Positions 56,578-64,000 of a stretch of 64,000 bases of DNA are shown one piece after another; the first letter of the stretch is position 1, and each line of letters starts with the position of its first letter. Position numbers and translations under genes: made by a program. Below the pieces are notes generated by a model, which saw only the letters and a program-made list of their open reading frames with translations, was not told the origin of the DNA and did no database searches. This DNA is from Liolophura sinensis. Lineage: Eukaryota; Mollusca; Polyplacophora; Chitonida; Chitonidae. The stretch lies in the NCBI RefSeq assembly GCF_032854445.1, contig NC_088299.1:9729608-9793607 (forward strand), in the 5' to 3' direction.

Positions 56578-56841
56578 GCGAAGCTTTCACAAAACGTCAC
56601 AAATGTTTCCGCTTAGCCTTTGCAGATTCGGATTCTACGTTTGAAACGTTCGTTTTTTTCATTTTCGTATTTTATATATCATGCTGGATTCAGCAAACTT
56701 CTTGGGTATATGGTGTAAAACAGCAGTAAAAATAAATAGCATTGAAGTCAATTCAGCAAATGTAGCAGAACAGGCATGACGTAGGTAAGAGTATGGTACA
56801 TATTGACAGGAAAGTTAGATGTTAATATTGTGTGTGTGGGA

Positions 56842-56872
56842 TTTGAATGAATGAATGAATGAATGAATGAAT
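56842..56872. repeat. (GAAT)n microsatellite
   Basis: About seven perfect GAAT units. Confidence 0.9.
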
Positions 56873-57074
56873 ACCACTTTGACAGTATTTCATTATCCAC
56901 CATAGTATTTCAGCCATATCGTGGCGAAAAGATGCTAAAACCAGGAAACAGCCGTGGCTTTAAATATGAGAATGATAAAATCCTAAATAAGAACATAAAG
57001 GAAACAAAGATTTAATATGATCAGCTAAAACAGAGATCATCTGTGTTTTGAAAATCACGTAAAATGCGTTAGAC

Positions 57075-57264
57075 AGCTTCAAGCCCAGCTCATGCTGGCT
57101 TCCTCTCCGGTCGTACGTGGGAAGGTCAGTCAGCAACCTGCGGATGGTCATGGGTTTCACCCGGGCTCTGCCCAGTTTCCTCCCACCATCTTGCTGGCGG
57201 CCGTCGTAGAAGTGAAATATTTTTGAGTACGGCATAAAACACCGATTAAATAAAAAAATAAATT
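57075..57264 (+). mobile_element. SINE family 1, 5' truncated
   Basis: Starts at the B-box region TTCAAGCCCAGCTCATGCTG and runs to the tail GGCATAAAACACCGATTAAA. Intergenic. Confidence 0.85.
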
Positions 57265-57296
57265 TATTTGGGTTCGACATACTTAACAGTTTGACA

Positions 57297-57576
57297 ACAA
57301 GAAGTGATTAGGTGTGTGCATACACTATGTCTTCTTGTGACAGGTCGACTCTTTGCGGCTTCCGAAGTATCATGCCGAAGACACTAGACATGAAACCCCA
57401 AACAGTCACATCATACTCACACCGGGCCAGGCAGTGATGTTTCTTTCTCTAACCTCTTGCCAAGCCAGGTGGCAACAAGTGTGATTTTTAAACATTTTAA
57501 TACTTGTATGATCCGATTCGGATTTGAACCCAGTTGGGTCTTCCGAGTTCGAGGAGGACCTGCATGGTGACAAAAG
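57297..57576 (-). mobile_element. SINE family 3, reverse strand
   Basis: The complement of the body marker (ACATCATACTCACACCGGG) and the head region (GATTTGAACCCAGTTGGGTC) are both present. It adjoins the 143-bp tandem repeat. Confidence 0.7.
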
Positions 57577-58003
57577 GCGAATTGGAGCCAAATAACCAAA
57601 CTCCATCCCACGTTTAATTCCCCTGGGCAATATTGCTGTATACTTGTATAGATATAATAAAATGAATGAGTGAATGCTTGGGGTTTAACATTGTCCTTAA
57701 CAACTTTTCAGTCATATGAGCGAATTGGAGCCAAATAACCAAACTCCATCCCATGTTTAATTCCCCTGGGCAATATTGCCGTAGACTTGTATAGATATAA
57801 TAAAATGAATGAGTGAATGCTTGGGGTTTAACGTCGTCCTTAACAACTTTTCAGTCATATGAGCGAATTGGAGCCAAATAACCAAACTCCATCCCATGTT
57901 TAATTCCCCTGGGCAATATTGCTGTATACTTGTATAGATATAATAAAATGAATGAGTGAATGCTTGGGGTTTAACGTCGTCCTTAACAACTTTTCAGTCA
58001 TAT
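57577..58003. repeat. 143-bp tandem repeat, 3 copies, containing a reversed SINE tail
   Basis: Units start at 57577, 57720 and 57863. Each includes, on the minus strand, the SINE tail GACGTTAAACCCCAAGCATT plus CACTCATTCATT. The array sits between two minus-strand SINE-like bodies and probably arose by local duplication of one SINE end with flank. Confidence 0.9.
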
Positions 58004-58305
58004 CACGACGAGGAGTCATTAGGTGTGTGTGCACATATAACTGTGTCTTCTTGTGGCCGGGCGAGTCCATGCCGCTAACGTGCTGCTGTCGCTGACATAC
58101 CATGCTGAAGACACCAGACATGACATCTACCCAGCCACATTATACTGACACCGCAGGCCAACTGGTCGTGTCTCTTTGCTCCAACTTCTTAGTACTGAGG
58201 CCCAAGCGAGGTAGCAACATGTACCATTTTTAAAGTCTTTGGTATGACCCGACTCGGGTTTTATCCCGGGTCTCCGGCCTGATTTCGAGGTGGACGCTCA
58301 CATGT
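58004..58305 (-). mobile_element. SINE family 3, reverse strand
   Basis: Minus-strand reading gives a tRNA-like GAGCGTCCACCTCGAAATC, CCGAGTCGGGTCATACC, GGTGTCAGTATAATGTGGCT and the tail in the flanking tandem repeat. Confidence 0.75.
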
Positions 58306-58467
58306 ATGAGTGTGTATGTAACAAGAAAGTTCTTGTAAATGAATGAGATACTTGTTCATAAAATAATTAAACGTGAACAGAATCAATTAAAAACGTGTAC
58401 GAAAATATAAGATAAAAATATTCCATCTATTATCAAATAAGTGATTCGTACGTGGCTGTATACTAAA

Positions 58468-58470
<3 letters not shown>

Positions 58471-58529
<59 letters not shown>
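58471..58529. repeat. (TA)n microsatellite
   Basis: About 28 perfect TA units. Confidence 0.95.
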
Positions 58530-58531
<2 letters not shown>

Positions 58532-58779
58532 AATGTACATACATATGTACAAATATTTACATGTATAAACAGAAACAAATGACTTCGCATTGCCTAAGAT
58601 AGTTCCATAATTTCAAGCTGAACGAAACCCCAGGAAAGTGGCAGACTTGTATATGACATACGTGCGGCCATACCCGAATTCTTCACTATATGACAAATAT
58701 CATTCTGTTTGACATTTACTCGAGAGCCCAACACGTGCACTTTCAAAACAACCCGCAGGGGTTAGAAAGGTTAACAGGT

Positions 58780-58785
58780 CACGTG
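58780..58785 (+). promoter_or_regulatory. Palindromic E-box CACGTG
   Basis: GGTCACGTGAG, 194 nt upstream of the start codon at 58974. It matches the core bound by USF and MiT/TFE-type bHLH-zip factors. It is 13 nt from a CCAAT box, which supports a promoter. Confidence 0.5.
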
Positions 58786-58797
58786 AGTGATGAACGA

Positions 58798-58802
58798 CCA
58801 AT
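58798..58802 (+). promoter_or_regulatory. CCAAT box
   Basis: GACCAATGG, the NF-Y type core, about 170 nt before the start codon of the second gene. No TATA box is evident. Confidence 0.45.
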
Positions 58803-58973
58803 GGAAACACTTGTTGTAAACAAGTCTGAATGTGCCGGGATACGTTAGCGTCTTGGTGAAGTAGTCTGTAGGGTCTGAGTTAATCTCTTTTAATTGCAGA
58901 TGTAGGTCATTATCACACTTTTATTTTATCATAACCGTTTAGTCTCCAAAAGTAGGAGAGATCGCGAGTAGGC

Positions 58974-61180
58974 ATGGCTGATAGAAGCTACAAGGATGGC
59001 CGTGATACGTCAACGCGACTGTCAGCAACAACAACAACAAATGGTGGCGCGGGTGGAAGCTTGACACGGTTGACATCGAGTAGCGGACAGATGCAAAACT
59101 TACTGCAAGAATTCCGCGGCCTTTATGAAGGCAGACTTAAACGTCTGGACGAGTCCGGTAAAACTGGGGAAGACACACAGAAGGTAATGTGAAGGTTTTC
59201 TAAATTGCTTGTCAAGTTGCGTCCATTAAAAAAAATGGCGTAAAATGATTGACAGCTGATCACTTTCTTGATTCGTTGATCGGTGCGTGTTGAAGCATGA
59301 GGATTTCACTTTACCGCCTTGCTGTTCATATTACAGTGAAAAGGACTGTCAAGCAAATGTTATGGTGCTACCGTCTGTGTGCACAATTTAAATGTTCATT
59401 AACCATATATACACACACGCCCACAGCATGAAATTAAAGTTTTGAATGTACATGTAGAAGGAAAGAAAAAATGTATATGACGAAACTGAAGGTATGACAT
59501 GTTACTTACTCTATTTCTCTACAGTAGTTAATGATGACATCACAGCATCTTTCACCTATGTTCCCATTTTGTACAAGCATGCAATGTTAAAATCAGCATA
59601 GTGTAAATACATGTATATGCTTGTCATTTGCATGCTATTATCAGGAAAGTTGCAAGTAGTAGGCTACAAACTCCAGTGCTATAGACTCCAGTCTGGCAAG
59701 AAATTGTTGAGCAGGAAAAGATACTTCTTTATCAGTACATATAGACATGTACATGTATAAATAAGTTTGTACTGAACAGCATAAACACAGAAAAATTCTG
59801 ATCAGAATGGCAGGATGAAATGCACATGATGGTACCATGATGGGCCCGCCATGTGCAGACGATGGCGTCAGCATGGCGGTAGAGAGTGGATCAGGTTTGG
59901 CCGGAGTGTGGGCTTATGATCCGTCCATGATGGGTGTTGGATATTCAGCTAGACTATTCATTGTTATTCACTCATTGCTGACCTATTTAGTCTTCTTTGA
60001 TTTCAGTGTTGATTGAATCATTGTTGACTTTAATCTGTAGGTTTACAGGCAGTTGTAAAGACTAGGGTAATATTTATGTATAACTTTCTAGGTCACTTCT
60101 TATGTCAGTTCATTCATGCTTCCCTGAATGAGGCTGGCCAGATATTAGTTCCTTTTCAGATTTAGTACACATTACAAAAGCATGTGACACATGCACATAT
60201 GCATTCAACCCTTACCAAGCTCATCTGTCTTAAAAACATCTAAAAGCCCCATCCTAGGACATCAAATGGAGTCGTGTAGTGGTATAAGCAACCGCCTAAG
60301 GACCCAACATGCTGTCTGATGGAAGTGCGAATCCAAAGCATTACACAACAAACAATGTAAATCCATTCAAAAATGTATGAACTACGAATAATACAGCTCA
60401 GAAATTTCACATGTGACACGTGCCAGTAACTAGATTGATAAACGTCATGTTTACGTTTTTCTTTGTATACAAATTGAATATCTCCTCATTCAGTTTTAAT
60501 CAGTGAAAGTTCAGTAAAAGGATGTGACCGTGGGGAAAAAAAATGACGTAAGAATGCACGTGGAAATCAACACGTAAATATTACCCCATTCTTTACAACT
60601 CCCAGGTTACTTTCCCACATGGATAAAGAAGTATGTTATCTTTCTGTTTGGCGTTAAATCATAGGGCTAAAACAGCTCTCCAGAATGGGCTTAGAGTTAA
60701 ATCATAATAATTTATATAATTTCAGACAAACGCCAACATCGGTCTATGAATTGCTTTTCCTTTATTGACAGTGCTCTCCTGTTTGGCAGTTTGTGCAGGA
60801 GTACAGGAGTCCTGTCTACCAGTATGGGAACCCTGTCTATGGGCACACAGATCGAGCCTACTGGTTCAAGCAAGAATGCTTCATAAATGAATTAGAATCA
60901 AGTTTCATCTTTAATGAGGCTGGATGATTGTTGTTTTTACTGGTACTTCCATGATTGTATAGTACATGTATATATATCTGCCTTGTAAAAGCTATCATCT
61001 GCTAATTCACTTTCCTTTTTCTTTGGACAGACTCGTATGCGCATCCTGCAGTCTTACGTGAATGATCTCAGTGAACAAAATGAAGTTTTGGTTCAGACGG
61101 TGGAGGAGTTAGAAAGAGAGGCCAATGAGCGAGTCACCCTGTTAGAATCCAAACTACATAAAACAACTGATTCTGTAAAG
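58974..61180 (+). CDS. Coiled-coil protein of unknown function, first two coding exons (3' partial)
   Basis: Exons 58974-59183 (70 codons) and 61031-61180 (50 codons) join in phase 0 with good GT-AG sites. The start ATGGCTGAT (MADRSYKDGRD) is the first ATG after a promoter-like stretch. Residues 1-40 are Ser/Thr/Gly-rich and probably disordered. Residues 42-58 (MQNLLQEFRGLYEGRLKRL) are amphipathic. Residues 71-120 are a strong coiled coil: LQSYVNDLSEQNEVLVQTVE, then LEREANERVTLLESKL. The pattern is typical of centrosomal, ciliary or cytoskeletal coiled-coil proteins, but I do not recognise the family, so no name is given. A further small exon within the 1847-nt first intron cannot be excluded. 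The gene continues beyond the window. Confidence 0.8.
59184..61030. other. First intron of the coiled-coil gene, nothing recognised
   Basis: Starts GTAATG and ends CTTTGGACAG. No repeat array or SINE that I can support. Confidence 0.55.
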
Positions 61181-62530
61181 GTAAGTAGATGTAGGTGTAC
61201 TCACCACTGATTCTGTAAGGGTAAGGACGTGTACATGTACTCACCATTGATTCTGTAAGGGTAATGATGTGTACTTGTACTCACCCCTGATTCTGTAAGG
61301 GTAAGGACGTGTACATGTACTCACCACTGATTCTGGAAGGGTAAGAACATGTTTGTCTACTCACCACTGATTCTGTAAAGGCAGGGACGTGTACATGCAC
61401 TCACCATTGATTCTGTAAAGGTAGGGATGTATTCATGTACTCATCATTGATTCTGTAAGGGTAAGGACATGTCCATGTACTCACCACTGATTCTGTAAAG
61501 GCAGGGATGTTTACTTGTACTCACCGCTGTTTCTGTAAAGGTAAGGATGTGTACATGTACTTAGCACTAATTCTGTAGGGATAAGGATGTGTACATGTAT
61601 TCACCACTGGCTCTGTAAGAGTAAGGACATGTTCATCTACTCACCACTGATTCTGTAAAGATAGGGATGTGTACATGTACTCACCACTAATTCTGTAAAG
61701 ATAAGGGCATGTAGACCTACTCACCACTGATTCTGTGAAGGTAAGGGCGTGTACGTGTACTCACCACTGATTGTTAGAGTAAGGGATTCTGTAAAGGTAT
61801 TAAGGGCATGTACATGTACTCACCACTACTTCTGTAAAGATAAGGACATGTAGGCCTGCTCACCACTGATTCTGTAGAGGTAAGAATGTTTACTTGTACT
61901 CACTACCGATTCTATAAGGGTAAAGACGTATGCATGTACTCACTGCTGATTCTGTAAGGCTACCGACGTGTACATGTACTCACCACTGATTCTGTAAGGG
62001 TGAGGACGTGTACATGTACTCACTACTGATTCTGTAAATGTAAGGGCATGTACATGTACTCACACTGATTCTGTTAGGGTGAAGGATTCTGTAAAGGTAT
62101 TAAGGGCATGTACACGTACTCACCGCTGATCCTGGTAGGGTATGAGATTCTGTTAAGGTATTAAGGGCATGTACTCACCACTGATTCTGTTAGGATAAGG
62201 ATGTGTACATTTACTTTCCACTGATTCTGTAAAGGTATTAAGATCATGTGCATGTTATCACCACTGATTCTGTAAAGACAAGGACATGTTCATGTACTAA
62301 CTACTGAATCTGTAAGGGTAAGGACGTGTACATGTACTCACTACTGATTCTGTTAGGATAAGGATGTGTACATGTACTCACTACTGATTCTGTAAGGGTA
62401 AGGACGTGTACATGTACTCACTACTGATTCTGTAAGAGTAAGGACGTGTACATGTACTCACTACTGATTCTGGAAAAGTAAGAATGTGTACATATATTCA
62501 CCATTGATTCTGTAAAAAGTATGGACATGT
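61166..62530. repeat. ~40-60-bp diverged tandem repeat, units carrying a copy of a 5' splice site
   Basis: Begins with the genuine exon end ACTGATTCTGTAAAG|GTAAGT at 61166-61186, then repeats ACTGATTCTGTAAGGGTAAG, GACGTGTACATGTACTCACC with variation for about 1.3 kb. Units are far more diverged than in the other two splice-site arrays, and many still read GTAAAG|GTAAG or GTAAGG|GTAAG. Confidence 0.93.
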
Positions 62531-64000
62531 ACACATATACTTATGAATTGTGTTATGTTAACATGTAAAATGTTAAACAAGTAGTTTGACCCAGGCTGTT
62601 GCTTTCACAAAGCATTGACAGCAGTTAGAACAGAGGAGGTGAAGCAACGTGCATACAAACAAGAGGTACAAATATGTTTTTAGCTCCTCATGCTCACTGG
62701 GTGTTATATGTATCCAGTAAACTGCTGTGCATGAAATGCGACCTTCACCTTTGTTGTCACACTTCTTGGCCTGCACAGTTGCCCTTGATTCCAAGCCATG
62801 TGTAGATCAGGCAGTTATCAGACTGCACAGGTATCCCTTCTTCCAGACTTACATGTAGTTACATGTACAGGAGTCTGTATAGGTAGTTTAAAATATCATT
62901 GCTGAAGTACTTGTACATACAGTCTCCAGATAAGCATTTGTTTATATATATTAGATTACCACATATGTCCATGTAAGAGGCAACTGAGTAGACTTCTGTA
63001 TATCTATGCCAATACCATGTAGCTTTATCTATGTCAGATTCAATACTGAAATTGATGGAAACTAGTTAATATTAACACAGAACTTAACAGGTTGTTCCTT
63101 CCACACATTCTTATTACATGTGGGCGGAAATGTATTGTGGCTTTGATTCTATATGTATGCAAATGTCAGCTTTATTCACAAGGTAGACAGGACAACTTAT
63201 CAGGCATGATGTGCATTAATGCCATAATGGCTGTGAACTTAGACTTGCCTCAGCTTGAGCAAGGGAAATGAATAAAGAATCAGTTAGAATTTCCCGCGCT
63301 CTGTTCTCATTATACGTTTCCACTGGAGCATGGCCTGTCTGGTTAGTGGGTGATTGCTGTACAATGTGTATGTACATTTGAACAGGGTTTAAACGATAGC
63401 ACAGTTCATATTTCCTTTTGTTGGCCTCTTGGTCCTCAAAGCCCCAAATGCTGGTCCCTTATTCTGAGCCAACTGACCTGTCGTCAGTTGCACTGGTCAA
63501 CAGTCACGAACCAATAATACAGAGAATGGTTGTCTGTGGTATTGAGAGATAAGCCATTCATAGCTCAAGTTATATCCTCTTTTATGATATCTGTACATAT
63601 ATGGTGTTACATGAAGTTTGTAGGCTTTGTACACCATCAGTGTTATGTGCACGTATGACATGTATACTGTATACACGTGGGCCTTTTGGAACATGATTCG
63701 GTTAAGGAGAGTCTAGAATATCAGATGACCAAGACAAGATAAGAACTCCAGAGTGCGGGGGACTACTCTATCAAGTGCACACTAGCATAAGCCTTTTTGG
63801 CTATGGTTGAATTGCGTGTACTGTACTGGACTCTGAGCCTTCAATGATTTTTCTGGAATTCGTGCGTTTTTGCTGAAATGCTTGCAGAAGTGTGTGTCAC
63901 ATATTTGTCAAAATTCATTACCATGGTGCATTGTTACATTCTTACCTGACAGAAACTAGAGAAGGCCCATGTTTAGGTGTGGATGTTTTGCAGAAACCAA
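62531..64000. other. Intronic sequence to the window end, nothing recognised
   Basis: Follows the donor-derived array in the second intron of the coiled-coil gene. No further exon in phase was found before the window ends. Confidence 0.5.

Overview
The window is animal nuclear DNA with many small exons, GT-AG introns, abundant tRNA-derived SINEs and many minisatellites. The SINE types (heads like GGCCTCCGTGGCTCAGTTGG, tails like GTACGGCGTAAAACACCAATC followed by AATA repeats) suggest a lophotrochozoan invertebrate, most likely a mollusc. That taxonomic call is inference.

About 85% of the window is one plus-strand gene. It is an inositol 1,4,5-trisphosphate receptor (IP3R/ITPR)-like calcium release channel. 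Its 5' part (signal sequence-free N-terminus, IP3-binding beta-trefoils) lies upstream of base 1. I could join 54 exons from 1214 to the stop codon at 52751-52753. All splice phases agree and give 6981 nt, or 2326 codons plus stop. Residue numbers in the entries count from the first codon at 1214. In order the product has RIH-type armadillo solenoid, long regulatory solenoid, RIH-associated region, multi-pass channel domain, CxxC/HxxxxH zinc finger, coiled coil, and a long unusual Arg/Ser-, Pro- and Asp-rich tail. The pore loop lacks the usual GGGVGD filter. At least one in-frame 42-nt cassette exon is likely, and a second is possible. The 3' UTR runs to a poly(A) signal near 55250.

An intergenic stretch (about 55.3-58.8 kb) holds SINEs and two minisatellites (119 bp and 143 bp). 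A second plus-strand gene starts at 58974, with a CACGTG and a CCAAT box just upstream. It encodes a small Ser/Thr-rich N-terminus followed by a coiled coil and runs off the window after two visible exons.

The most striking feature is the tandem repeats. Three arrays have copied an exon-intron junction together with its splice site: about 61 copies of a 3' splice site (34783-41228), 9 extra copies of a 5' splice site (44639-45288), and a few dozen diverged copies of another 5' splice site in the second gene (61166-62530). Several other arrays begin within 10 nt of a donor or end directly at an acceptor. I know of no named system for this, so it is reported as the lead observation beside the altered channel filter.
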